Source: MGBC163016 sp964469815
GTDB taxonomy: Bacteria > Actinomycetota > Coriobacteriia > Coriobacteriales > Eggerthellaceae
Length of the DNA stretch: 18,106 nucleotides
NCBI GenBank assembly: GCA_964469815.1
Contig: CAYXZC010000039.1
Location: 1 to 18,106 of the forward strand
Reading direction: 5' to 3'
Below the pieces are notes generated by a model. That model saw nothing but the letters and a program-made list of their open reading frames with translations. It was not told where the DNA came from and searched no databases. Positions 1 through 7,558 of the stretch are shown piece after piece. Both the position numbers and the translations under genes were made by a program. Positions within the stretch are counted from its first letter, which is position 1. Each line of letters begins with the position of its first letter.

Positions 1-1080
1 GTTCACGGACATGTTCGGCTTCTTGCCGGTCAGCTTCTCAACGAGCTCCTGCACAGCCGGCATACGGGTGGAACCGCCGACGAGGATAACCTCATCGAGT
101 TCGCCGGTCTTGATCCCAGCGTCCTTGAGCGCCTGCTCGACAGGGGTCTTCGTGCGATCGAGCAGATCCTTCGTGATGCGCTCGAACTCTGCACGGGTGA
201 GCGTGTAGTCGAGATGCTTCGGGCCGGATGCATCAGCCGTGATGAACGGCAGGTTGATGTTGGTCTGCGTGGTGGAAGAGAGCTCCATCTTAGCCTTCTC
301 GGCTGCTTCCTTCAGACGCTGCAGAGCCATCTTGTCCTCGCGAAGATCGATGCCGTTGTCGGCCTTGAACTTATCAGCCATCCAATCGATTATGCGCTGA
401 TCCCAGTCATCGCCACCGAGGTGGTTGTCGCCTGCGGTGGATGCAACCTCGAAGACGCCATCGCCAAGCTCGAGAACGGAGACGTCGAATGTGCCGCCGC
501 CAAGGTCGAATACGAGGATCTTCTCATCGTGATCCGCCTTATCCAAGCCATAGGCAAGCGCTGCCGCTGTTGGCTCGTTGATGATGCGCTCGACCTCAAG
601 GCCTGCGATCTTGCCAGCATCCTTCGTTGCCTGACGCTGCGCATCGTTGAAGTAAGCAGGAACGGTGATGACAGCCTTCGTGATGGTGTCGCCGGTCTGC
701 TTCTCGGCATCGCTCTTCAGCTTCTGGAGAACCATTGCCGAGATCTCTTCAGGAGTGTAGGATTTGCCATCGATGTCGATGACCGCACGGCCATCCTTGC
801 CCTTCTCGACCTTGTAGCTTACGGTCTTGCGCTCTTCAGGAGTCTCATCGAAGCTACGGCCGATGAAACGCTTGACCGAAGAAACCGTGTTCTCAGGATT
901 GGTGACTGCCTGATTCTTAGCAGCTTTGCCAACCACGCGCTCCCCGTCCTTGCGGAAGCCCTCCACAGATGGCGTGGTGCGGTCGCCTTCAGCATTTACA
1001 AGGATCTCGGGCTCGGAGCCCTCCATAACAGCCATTGCTGAGTTCGTAGTACCTAAGTCGATTCCTAGAATCTTACCCAT
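1..1080 (-). CDS. dnaK: Chaperone DnaK (Hsp70), N-terminal 360 codons, cut by window edge
   Basis: ATP-dependent cytosolic folding chaperone that works with DnaJ and GrpE. The reading frame is open from ATG at 1080 to the window edge, so the protein is cut at about residue 360, near the end of the nucleotide-binding domain; the substrate-binding half lies outside. Visible signatures are the phosphate-1 motif ILGIDLGTTNS right after the start, IINEPTAAALAYGLDK, the phosphate-2 motif FDLGGGTFDVSILE and the adenosine motif VGGSTRMPAV. The start is fixed by MGKILGIDLG and by AGTGAGGA (1089-1096 on the minus strand) upstream. It is the first gene of its transcript in this window; grpE and dnaJ would lie to the left if the usual order holds. 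Nothing looks broken. Identification is by direct reading of conserved motifs. Confidence 0.98.
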   Translation of the reverse strand, partial: MGKILGIDLGTTNSAMAVMEGSEPEILVNAEGDRTTPSVEGFRKDGERVVGKAAKNQAVTNPENTVSSVKRFIGRSFDETPEERKTVSYKVEKGKDGRAVIDIDGKSYTPEEISAMVLQKLKSDAEKQTGDTITKAVITVPAYFNDAQRQATKDAGKIAGLEVERIINEPTAAALAYGLDKADHDEKILVFDLGGGTFDVSVLELGDGVFEVASTAGDNHLGGDDWDQRIIDWMADKFKADNGIDLREDKMALQRLKEAAEKAKMELSSTTQTNINLPFITADASGPKHLDYTLTRAEFERITKDLLDRTKTPVEQALKDAGIKTGELDEVILVGGSTRMPAVQELVEKLTGKKPNMSVN

Positions 1081-1110
1081 TGTATGATTCCTCACTTTCA
1101 GATTGTCAGT

Positions 1111-1133
1111 TTGCATGACATTTTTGTCTGCAA
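1111..1133 (-). promoter_or_regulatory. Hairpin in the dnaK leader
   Basis: TTGCATGACA and TGTCTGCAA pair across a TTTT loop with one bulged base, giving a nine-pair stem inside the predicted 5' leader of dnaK. It could be an RNA element that affects translation or stability, or a DNA operator. It leaves the ribosome binding site (1089-1096) free. Confidence 0.3.
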
Positions 1134-1152
1134 GTTTACTTTTATTGCTGCC

Positions 1153-1181
1153 ATAATAAAATCTAAGTCTTATGTTGTCAA
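1153..1181 (-). promoter_or_regulatory. Sigma-70-type promoter of dnaK
   Basis: On the minus strand a perfect TTGACA (1181-1176) is followed after exactly 17 bases by TATTAT (1158-1153). Transcription would start near 1146 and give a leader of about 65 bases before the ATG at 1080. This is a housekeeping-type promoter, so heat induction, if any, would need a repressor acting here. Confidence 0.75.
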
Positions 1182-1182
1182 G

Positions 1183-1197
1183 TTTCTTAATAAGAAA
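1183..1197. promoter_or_regulatory. Palindrome beside the dnaK -35, possible operator
   Basis: TTTCTTAATAAGAAA is a 15-base perfect palindrome with one central base, starting two bases upstream of the dnaK -35 hexamer. Its position fits a regulator-binding site. It matches neither CIRCE (HrcA) nor HAIR (HspR) as I know those consensus sequences. AT-rich palindromes also occur by chance, so the function is an inference. Confidence 0.35.
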
Positions 1198-1354
1198 AAT
1201 TACAACTTTTATCGCTTAGATTTCATTTGATCATCTTATAGCCCGTCATTGAAGGGTTTCCCCAGTATCTGGCCTTGTTAACATCCGTTGGCCTTCCTGT
1301 TGCCGCCCTGTTGAAAGGCTTCGATTGTGTAGGATTTGTGTGCAAGAAAGGACG

Positions 1355-1360
1355 TATAAT
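1355..1360 (+). promoter_or_regulatory. Consensus -10 element upstream of the 1399 gene
   Basis: A perfect TATAAT lies 39 bases before the chosen ATG at 1399. No good -35 sits at 16-18 bases, only GATTTG/GGATTT-like sequence. Transcription would begin near 1367, which rules out the GTG at 1366 as the start codon. The rest of the 1081-1398 gap holds only the divergent dnaK promoter region. Confidence 0.45.
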
Positions 1361-1398
1361 CATCTGTGAAGGCAAGATCATCGAGGATGGAGTCTATG

Positions 1399-2733
1399 AT
1401 GAACGACAACCAAGAGCCACAGTTCTCAAGCGAAGAAGCCGCCGCAGAGAAGACCGTGCCAAGCTCCGATGTCGAAACACCTGAAATCGAAGAGGCCTTG
1501 AAAATGGGCGAGACGAATAACGCAAGCGAAGTCGCTTCGCCAGCAGATACGCAGATCGCAGACATAGATGCTTCGAGCATCGCCGATATGGGCAACGTTT
1601 CGACTGCCGCGATCCAACCTGCCGCAAAAACACCCGACAAGAAGCTTCGGATCATTATCATCATCGGTGCAGTCATCATAGCTTTGGCTCTCATAATGGG
1701 CGGCATCGTTATCGCCAACTTCTTGGAAGAGAACAGCCTGAAAGCGCAAATCGCCGCCGATCTTTCGAAAGATCCTGCTGTATCCGAACTCGTGCTGCCA
1801 GGAGAACTCTTCGATGAGACCGGCTTCGAGGTAGAAGATGTTCAGATCGATGGATTGGTGCACACATGGTTTTCCAACGAGGCCTCCGCAAACGTTCTTG
1901 CCTCGCTCAAGAATGATTGCATCCATGGATTGAATCGCTATGCCATCAAATGCAACAAGGTGAATGGAGAATGGGTATTGGATTCGGTCGAGGCAAAATC
2001 GGAGAATTACGAACCCTACGCCCCTATTCCGGATGATGTCATCCTTTCCAACCTAGGCCGACTGATCACCGAAGTGGATTCGCTCAGTGCAGTGAACGGT
2101 ATCTGGCCGATCGATCTTGTCGATTACTATGGTGAAGATACCACCGGGAGCATAACCGCGAACGATCTTCATGGTGCAAACGATGAGGTCAGCATCGCGA
2201 TAGAAACCGTCTATAACGACCAAACCCTGAAAGGCAACCTGGTTTTCGATCTTTTCTGGGCGCAAGCGAAGGACAGCACACCTTCTTGGACGATAGGATA
2301 TGCATCCGCAACGGACGACACATATCTAGCCGCAAGCAGCATTCCCCACTCAGGCGTGAATCTCTATGCTACAGAAGCAGAGCAACAGGATTACTTGAAC
2401 ATGACCGTCGCCAGTGACGAGTTCTTCACATCATATATAGAGGAACTGGATTTCGAAAAGGACGATCACTACACGATCATTGGATTCCAGAACATACCGA
2501 ACAACAAAGTGGATATGGAGTTCACGATTACACTGGACGAGACCGGTGAGGTACTATACCAATCGCCTAGGCTATCGCCGAACACATCGATCGATGCCAT
2601 AGCCTTCACAAGGGATCTGGTGCCGGGTACCTACAACGCAACGATAACGATCAAAGTCTTCGAGCAAGGTACGAACAGGCCAACGCAATTGAACAGCACC
2701 ATGACAGAGCCGATAACCATTAACGTGAAGTAG
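1399..2733 (+). CDS. Single-span membrane protein of unknown function, surface-exposed C-terminal domain
   Basis: I do not recognise a named family. The protein (444 aa from ATG 1399) has a Glu/Ser/Ala-rich, probably disordered cytosolic N-terminus (1-80), a KK-flanked hydrophobic segment rich in Ile (about 83-108), and a large extracytoplasmic part (about 110-444). The positive charges before the span predict N-in/C-out. The last 70 residues alternate beta-like stretches (FTITLDETGEVLYQS, then DLVPGTYNATITIKVF) like a small beta-sandwich seen at the end of many Gram-positive surface proteins. ATG 1399 was chosen because GGAG (1389-1392) lies six bases upstream; 1396 is nearly as good. The gene is alone between divergent dnaK and the convergent reductase operon. 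No catalytic motif was seen. Coding status is supported by length and composition. Confidence 0.8.
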   Translation: MNDNQEPQFSSEEAAAEKTVPSSDVETPEIEEALKMGETNNASEVASPADTQIADIDASSIADMGNVSTAAIQPAAKTPDKKLRIIIIIGAVIIALALIMGGIVIANFLEENSLKAQIAADLSKDPAVSELVLPGELFDETGFEVEDVQIDGLVHTWFSNEASANVLASLKNDCIHGLNRYAIKCNKVNGEWVLDSVEAKSENYEPYAPIPDDVILSNLGRLITEVDSLSAVNGIWPIDLVDYYGEDTTGSITANDLHGANDEVSIAIETVYNDQTLKGNLVFDLFWAQAKDSTPSWTIGYASATDDTYLAASSIPHSGVNLYATEAEQQDYLNMTVASDEFFTSYIEELDFEKDDHYTIIGFQNIPNNKVDMEFTITLDETGEVLYQSPRLSPNTSIDAIAFTRDLVPGTYNATITIKVFEQGTNRPTQLNSTMTEPITINVK

Positions 2734-2750
2734 CGCCTTGAAAGGTCGAT

Positions 2751-2883
2751 GGTATCCCTTTTCGATTTGCTCTGAACACTATATTTAATTTACTTTCGTA
2801 AGAAAGCAATATATGAATGCATGAAGGAGCGAACCGCTGATGCGAAGCATCGAGAGTGAGCGTCAAATGCGAAAAGGGATACC
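2751..2883. repeat. 133-bp element with 14-bp terminal inverted repeats
   Basis: GGTATCCCTTTTCG (2751-2764) is repeated inverted and exactly at 2870-2883. Pairing continues inward with ATTTG/CAAAT and CTC/GAG around small bulges. Two further hairpins sit inside: CTTTC-gtaa-GAAAG (2793-2806) and GATGC-gaa-GCATC (2839-2851). It starts 18 bases after the stop of the 1399-2733 gene. It may be a small palindromic mobile element (MITE-like) or a structured RNA. It lacks a terminal T-tract, so it is not a classic terminator. No target-site duplication is obvious. Confidence 0.5.
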
Positions 2884-2912
2884 TTCGGCCTGATCCACAA
2901 AACGAGCTTCAT

Positions 2913-2934
2913 GTGGGCGGTTAAAACCGCCCAC
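2913..2934. terminator. Perfect 10-bp-arm hairpin between convergent genes
   Basis: GTGGGCGGTT (2913-2922) and its exact reverse complement (2925-2934) are separated by AA. It lies between the convergent ends of the 1399-2733 gene and the reductase operon (stop at 3025), a natural place for a two-way terminator. There is no T-run after the stem on either strand, so termination is only a suggestion. Confidence 0.4.
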
Positions 2935-3023
2935 TACACGTCAACCGGATGCATCACCACACGTCGTTACGAAGGATAGGTGCGATCCGCCCACCACACG
3001 GCAACCGGGCGCATTACCATGTG
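2927..3023. repeat. Two 37-bp imperfect direct repeats, 60-bp period
   Basis: 2927-2963 and 2987-3023 match at 29 of 37 positions by my count; both begin CCGCCCAC, share ACACG and CAACCGG, and contain GCAT-ACCA. The period is exactly 60 bases. The second copy ends one base before the stop codon of the NrfD-like gene, and the first overlaps the right arm of the 2913-2934 hairpin. They could be remnants of a duplicated element or binding sites. Confidence 0.5.
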
Positions 3024-3024
3024 C

Positions 3025-3891
3025 TTACAAGAATGCTACCGGAAGCGCCGCCATCACGATGAGCAATCTCAAGATGAAACCCCCGATCAGCACTCCGCTC
3101 TCGCCGATGATGCTCACCACGAGCGATGTCGTGGATGTTTCGGGCTTCTTCGTGATGAACACGGGATAACCCTCGATCATGAACGGCGCCACAAGCCCCA
3201 GTATCACAAGGCCACCCCAGAATGCCAGAGCATATTGCCCACCTACGAGCGAATGCACCGATGCCGCTCCTTCAGGGCTCCCCGAATTCACGATGATGAG
3301 CATGGTGAACAGCACAACGACCTCGATAGCCGAAAGGATCACATGGCTCTTCTTGATGAGCCACATATGCTCGAAGCGCTCGCGATCGGTGATGAGCCCT
3401 ACAAGACTGGTGGCGGCAAGTCCCGCAGAAAGTGCCGATATGACGAACAGGATCGGAAGGATGGCATTGTTCCACAGCGGATACGCCTGCACGACGCCGA
3501 GCAGGAATCCCGTATAGGCGGCAACGCAGAATGCAGATATGATGCCCACCCAATTAAGCCACGTTGGTACAGGCTTCTTCAGGATCTCGAGCAGAGCCAC
3601 TACTATGCATACCGGCATGTACACACAGATGAAATACACCCCGAGCGTCATCACAGAGCCTGGGTTCATGACAAGATAGATGAACCTCAGCGGATTATGA
3701 AGTCCCGCTTCAGCATCGAATATCAGCATCAACAAACCTATGGCCAGGAAGATCGGCGCGATTATCCTGCCTGCGATGCGCATCTTCACGCTATCGGGAT
3801 ACTTCTTTTCCACAAAGGCTGCAGTTATGAAAGCTCCAGCCGAGGCACCTGCCAAGAACAGGTACCAGGCGATCATCGGTCCCCAAACCAT
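3025..3891 (-). CDS. NrfD/PsrC-family quinol-oxidising membrane anchor subunit
   Basis: Predicted integral membrane subunit (288 aa) that anchors the reductase and passes electrons from menaquinol to the iron-sulfur subunit. About eight hydrophobic segments are visible, starting with WYLFLAGASAGAFITAAF, a typical first helix of NrfD proteins, and ending with IGGFILRLLIVMAALPVAFL. The length is close to PsrC (about 310 aa). ATG 3891 has GAGGTGAT upstream, overlapping the stop of the preceding gene, so the two are translationally coupled with a 7-bp gap. It is the last gene of the operon. Family assignment is firm; the choice among polysulfide, thiosulfate or other reductases is not. Confidence 0.9.
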   Translation of the reverse strand: MVWGPMIAWYLFLAGASAGAFITAAFVEKKYPDSVKMRIAGRIIAPIFLAIGLLMLIFDAEAGLHNPLRFIYLVMNPGSVMTLGVYFICVYMPVCIVVALLEILKKPVPTWLNWVGIISAFCVAAYTGFLLGVVQAYPLWNNAILPILFVISALSAGLAATSLVGLITDRERFEHMWLIKKSHVILSAIEVVVLFTMLIIVNSGSPEGAASVHSLVGGQYALAFWGGLVILGLVAPFMIEGYPVFITKKPETSTTSLVVSIIGESGVLIGGFILRLLIVMAALPVAFL

Positions 3892-3898
3892 CTTCTCA

Positions 3899-4435
3899 TC
3901 ACCTCACGTAATAGATCTTTGCTTTTGTCAGATCGCCAGCTAAGGGCTGGGCGTTGGTGCGTGCGATCTCCTTGGAGATCTCGCTTTCGGGATCGTCCAG
4001 ATCCCCGAAGATACGGGCACCGGAAATGCATGTACCGACGCACTTGGGAGGATCACCGGGCTTCCCATCGTTCCAGCAGAAGCGGCATTTCTCCACAACG
4101 CCGCTAGGCTGAAGCTGAATGCGCGCGCTATAGGGGCATGCGGCCATGCAATACTTGCAACCTATGCATTTGTCCTCGTCCACCAGCACCACACCGGAAT
4201 CGGTCGTGTAGGTGGCAGTCGTCGGACATACCGACTGACATGGCGCATCCTCGCAATGCATACACTGAACAGGGATGTTCTCTGCATAGACATTCGGGTA
4301 TCTTCCCTGTTCCTCTTCGTAGAACTTTATGAATGCCTCATCGGTCTCTAGCCCGTTGTACATCTGGCACGCGATCCTGCAGGCATAGCATCCAACGCAT
4401 TTCTTGGTATTGATCAACATTCCATAACGAGCCAT
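3899..4435 (-). CDS. Four-[4Fe-4S] ferredoxin-type electron transfer subunit (PsrB/PhsB/DmsB-like)
   Basis: Electron-transfer subunit (178 aa) expected to sit between the catalytic and membrane subunits. Sixteen cysteines fall in four groups: C13/16/19/23 (CVGCYACRIAC), C58/61/66/70 (CMHCEDAPCQSVC), C90/93/96/100 (CIGCKYCMAAC) and C117/120/132/136. This is the full cluster-binding pattern of the NrfC/DmsB/PsrB family, with no missing ligand. No signal peptide is present; such subunits are normally exported folded with the Tat-bearing catalytic partner. The ATG at 4435 overlaps the stop of the catalytic subunit gene in a TAATG arrangement, showing translational coupling. Confidence 0.95.
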   Translation of the reverse strand: MARYGMLINTKKCVGCYACRIACQMYNGLETDEAFIKFYEEEQGRYPNVYAENIPVQCMHCEDAPCQSVCPTTATYTTDSGVVLVDEDKCIGCKYCMAACPYSARIQLQPSGVVEKCRFCWNDGKPGDPPKCVGTCISGARIFGDLDDPESEISKEIARTNAQPLAGDLTKAKIYYVR

Positions 4436-6645
4436 TATCGTTCAACCTTCCTAATCTTGACCGCGACTTCTTGGGTCATAGCCGCTCCCACACCCGGCTC
4501 CATATGAAACGGGACGAAATCCATGAAGTTGACCCCGAACCCTTCGGCTCGTGTGAGATACGGAGATGTTCCACCGTAATGAGTGGGCAAGAACACCACT
4601 CCCGGTTTCAGGCGCTCCGTCACCTTAGCGGCTACCTTCCCGCTTGCCTCGCTAGATGAGATCTCGACCGCATCGCCATCCTCTATGCCGAGCTTGTTCG
4701 CATCGTCAGCGGAAAGCCAAACGCGTTGCAGATCGTATTCACGTGACACATCATTGAGCGACTTCAAGTTGAGCGTCATCGTGTGGGATTGGATGCTCTG
4801 CTTGCCGCCAACAAAGTAGAACTCATCCTCCCCCGGCTCCACAAGACGCGGAATGTATCCGATCACAGGGTTCATGCCTGCAGATCCGACCTTCTCCGAT
4901 GTGAATTGGAACTTTTCTGTAGGCGTCTTGAACTTCGGAACCCCATATTCGAATGACGCACTCGGAAGCTCGACTATGCCCTTCTCGGTAACCTCGGCGA
5001 TCGACGTTCCAACGCTTTGAAGCTCAGCCTCAGCAAGCTCTTCCACGGTGAAGTCGAAGTATTGCCCCACACCGCATGCACGGGCAAGCTCGGAGAATAT
5101 CTGGTCGCATGGCTTCGTTTCAGGATGTATCTTATCGAGTACTTGCGTGCGCATGGCAACATAATGCTTCTTGCCCCCGATGAACTCGGGGAGTTCCATG
5201 CGCTCGAGCGATGTGCATTCAGGAAGCACATAATCCGCAGCCATGCATGTTTCGCTCATCTGGATATCCACCGAGACAACAAGCTTGGCCTTATCGAGAG
5301 CCTCCCGCCATTTCGCCGGTTGGGAATAGCCCTGAAGCGCATTCGAGTTGTAGAAGAAGACACCCTCGATCCTTCCATCGAGGCACCCATCTATCACTGC
5401 AAGATTCGTTCCCATGCTGCTCAGAGCAAGCGAATATTCCGCATCGCCAACGCGCTTGCCCGAAGGCTTGGGCACAGGCGGGAACTTCACAGGATCGACC
5501 TCACCTGACTTGGGCGATGAGGTGATGAGGGCGCCACCCTTTTGACCCCAGTTGCCAAGGAGCGCATTCACCGCGCAGACGCAGCGCGCGGTCTCGAACG
5601 AGTTCTGATGCGCACACCCGAATGCAGCGCGCCACGATGGCTCGATCGCGCATGCAGGAGCCGCTTTCGCAAGATCCTGTGCCAGCTCGACGATCTTGTC
5701 TGCCGGAACATCACAGATGCCCTCTGCCCATTCAGGGGTGTATTCGGCAACTTGCGCCGCGAACTCCGGGAATCCCACGCTGTGCTGCTCGACGAATTCA
5801 TGATCGTAGAGGTCTTGCGTCACAAGCACATTCGCGATTCCCAGCAAAAGCGCGATATCACATCCAGGCTTGATCGGCATCCAATCGGTGGCGAAGATTC
5901 CTGTGTTGTTCAGACGCGGATCGACTATGACGACCCGTGTGTCACGATCCGCCGCCTCCGCCACGCTTTTCACGGATGAAGGACGAATGCCATCACCGTA
6001 GCTGCGCCCGATGAACACAACCATCTTCGTGTTCGGCCAATCGACCGAGAAGTTCGACGCGCCGATAACCTGGTCTATGCCGCTTTCCTTGGAAAGGTTG
6101 CACGCGGCACCATGCGTATAGAAGTTGTTGGATCCTAGCGCGTTTATGAAGCGCTTGGTGTAATACTTGCCGGACGGACGTGGATCCTGGATCATCGCCA
6201 AAGCCTCCGGACCGGATGTATCGATGATATCCTGCACCTTCTCGGCTATCTCCTTGTAGGCCTGATCCCAGCTGATAGGCTCGAAAGTACCGTCTTCAGT
6301 GCGCTTCATCGGTGTGGTCACGCGCTCATCGTCGTATGCCCATTGTGCCGTTCCCTGCCCGCGGCCGCAAAGGGTTCCTTTGGCATAAGGGTGATCCTTC
6401 ATGCCCTTTACGGTCCAAAGACGACCGCCTTTGGTCGTAGCGATAAGACCGCATTTGCTGGAACAGCCGTTGCAAAGAGATGGGCCTGTAGCGATCGCAT
6501 CATCGGCTGCCACAGCCTGCTCGGCCTGCCAGTCGCTAAGCGAACAGACGCCTGCTGTAGCCGCAAGCGCCAGTGTGGCGGCACTTCCTTTGAGAAAGCT
6601 TCGCCGTGTCGGACTGATCTGCACTCTTCTCTCCCTTTCACTCAT
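4435..6645 (-). CDS. Tat-exported molybdopterin oxidoreductase, PsrA/PhsA-like catalytic subunit
   Basis: Catalytic subunit (736 aa) of a DMSO-reductase-superfamily enzyme. The N-terminus has a twin-arginine signal (TRRSFLK, R14-R15, then an Ala-rich stretch) with a likely AVA|AD cleavage after residue 46. A proximal [4Fe-4S] motif follows: C58-X2-C61-X3-C65-X27-C93. In THGAAC the cysteine at 182 is placed to ligate molybdenum, which fits the polysulfide/thiosulfate reductase branch rather than serine-ligated DMSO/TMAO reductases. VVIVDPRLNNTG and WMPIKPGCDIALLLGIANV also fit PsrA/PhsA, as does the length (PsrA about 760 aa). The C-terminal beta-barrel domain (about 610-736) is present. ATG 6645 was chosen for the complete Tat n-region; a purine-rich SD (GAGAGG) lies about 10 bases upstream. 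Tetrathionate, arsenic or organic substrates are not excluded. Confidence 0.9.
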   Translation of the reverse strand: MSERERRVQISPTRRSFLKGSAATLALAATAGVCSLSDWQAEQAVAADDAIATGPSLCNGCSSKCGLIATTKGGRLWTVKGMKDHPYAKGTLCGRGQGTAQWAYDDERVTTPMKRTEDGTFEPISWDQAYKEIAEKVQDIIDTSGPEALAMIQDPRPSGKYYTKRFINALGSNNFYTHGAACNLSKESGIDQVIGASNFSVDWPNTKMVVFIGRSYGDGIRPSSVKSVAEAADRDTRVVIVDPRLNNTGIFATDWMPIKPGCDIALLLGIANVLVTQDLYDHEFVEQHSVGFPEFAAQVAEYTPEWAEGICDVPADKIVELAQDLAKAAPACAIEPSWRAAFGCAHQNSFETARCVCAVNALLGNWGQKGGALITSSPKSGEVDPVKFPPVPKPSGKRVGDAEYSLALSSMGTNLAVIDGCLDGRIEGVFFYNSNALQGYSQPAKWREALDKAKLVVSVDIQMSETCMAADYVLPECTSLERMELPEFIGGKKHYVAMRTQVLDKIHPETKPCDQIFSELARACGVGQYFDFTVEELAEAELQSVGTSIAEVTEKGIVELPSASFEYGVPKFKTPTEKFQFTSEKVGSAGMNPVIGYIPRLVEPGEDEFYFVGGKQSIQSHTMTLNLKSLNDVSREYDLQRVWLSADDANKLGIEDGDAVEISSSEASGKVAAKVTERLKPGVVFLPTHYGGTSPYLTRAEGFGVNFMDFVPFHMEPGVGAAMTQEVAVKIRKVER

Positions 6646-6737
6646 CTTGTCTTCTTGCCTCTCTCCTCGTTTTTATCTATATCTTTTTGTGAGATTGAGC
6701 CTGAATCTTTGCAGCTTTGGTTCGTGCATACCTTCTA

Positions 6738-6813
6738 ATGCGACCCTTTGGCATGGTGTTTTGCGCGCATGTGAGTCATTTGATGTGACCCTTTGACTCA
6801 TCCTTTGACTCAT
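6738..6813. repeat. Cluster of short repeats in the chaperone-reductase gap
   Basis: In the 167-bp spacer between the stop of the chaperone gene and the start of the catalytic subunit, ATGYGACCCTTTG occurs twice (6738-6750, 6783-6795). CCTTTGACTCAT occurs twice in tandem (6790-6801, 6802-6813), the second running into the chaperone stop codon. TGAGTCA is present once on the plus strand (6772-6778) and twice inverted (6794-6800, 6806-6812). Repeats of this kind suggest regulator sites for a second promoter driving the reductase genes alone. A weak TATAGA with an upstream TTCAGG lies closer to the ATG. Confidence 0.45.
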
Positions 6814-7475
6814 CAGGCTGCCGCCCTCATCGCCGCCAGATCCTTCTGCAGCTCAACGACCATCTTGTCGATCTCTGCCAACAGATAAAGGGCATGATCT
6901 ATCGCCTCCACGCATTCGCGGATGCGAACGCAAGACGCATCGGATCCATCTGAGCTATCTGCGCTAGCTGCGCATTCGAGCTCCGCTTTGCGCTCGGCAA
7001 GTTCCTCAGCATACGTCTCGATCCAGCCGAAATGATCCGCAAGCAGGCTTTCCAGTGCAGGATGATTGCCCGCTTCGCAATATATGGAAGCAAGCTCACA
7101 AAGCAGCGCGATATGATCGGGCATCGCGGTGAACTCGACCGGGATATCTACATCAAGAGCGCCCGTGAGCGCACGTATGTGATGCGCGCTGTCCCCCAGA
7201 TAAAGATGCTTTGCATTTCCGAATGCGCTCTTCTGACCAAGATCGCGCAATCGCGGATCAGCCCACATCTCATAGAGCGACTCCACGGGAAGAAGGGACA
7301 CGACCCCTCCCGGTGTGAGCACATCCAACTCGAACCTTCGGCGTATGCGTGCCTCAGGCACTGCAAGCGATGCTTCGTCATACGCCGCGCCCGCGCCATC
7401 GCCCACCAATGTGAATAACGCGCCCAGCGCGCGCATGCGATTCGCGGCGCTATTCAATCTTTCCTTCTTTTCCAA
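6813..7475 (-). CDS. TorD/DmsD-family molybdoenzyme maturation chaperone
   Basis: Cytosolic all-helical chaperone (220 aa) expected to bind the Tat signal of the catalytic subunit and hold it for molybdopterin insertion. Family features are PVESLYEMW in the first half and the core MPDHIALLCELASIYCE followed by HF-WIETYAEEL. The C-terminal third ends in a helix with an insert-like acidic/Ser stretch (SADSSDGSD). It is first in the operon, 167 bp ahead of the catalytic gene and divergent from the LuxR-type regulator. The start is uncertain: TTG 7475 has AAAGGGA about ten bases upstream, while TTG 7457 has AAGGA four bases upstream and would remove six residues. Confidence 0.85.
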   Translation of the reverse strand: MEKKERLNSAANRMRALGALFTLVGDGAGAAYDEASLAVPEARIRRRFELDVLTPGGVVSLLPVESLYEMWADPRLRDLGQKSAFGNAKHLYLGDSAHHIRALTGALDVDIPVEFTAMPDHIALLCELASIYCEAGNHPALESLLADHFGWIETYAEELAERKAELECAASADSSDGSDASCVRIRECVEAIDHALYLLAEIDKMVVELQKDLAAMRAAA

Positions 7476-7558
7476 CTTTGCAGAATCCCTTTCAATGCCA
7501 TTGGCTGTATTCGGACTTTCTTCTGGCGAAGATACTAGCCTCGAAACGACAACGGCAT

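Noticed and set aside
214..1041. 275-aa open frame on the plus strand opposite dnaK
   Set aside because: It is the antisense shadow of dnaK, whose motifs are unmistakable on the other strand; no ribosome binding site and no recognisable domain.
1081..1260. CIRCE or HAIR heat-shock operator at dnaK
   Set aside because: Neither consensus nor a close variant was found by eye on either strand.
1366..1398. GTG at 1366 as start of the membrane protein
   Set aside because: A consensus -10 at 1355-1360 places transcription start at about 1367; ATG 1399 has a well-spaced GGAG.
2980..4107. 375-aa plus-strand frame rich in His/Arg
   Set aside because: It overlaps the NrfD-like and ferredoxin genes entirely; composition is typical of an antisense frame.
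4435..6645. Catechol dehydroxylase of the Dadh/Cadh type
   Set aside because: Those enzymes are much longer (about 1,000 aa) and usually lack an NrfD partner; size and partners fit PsrABC/PhsABC better, though substrate stays open.
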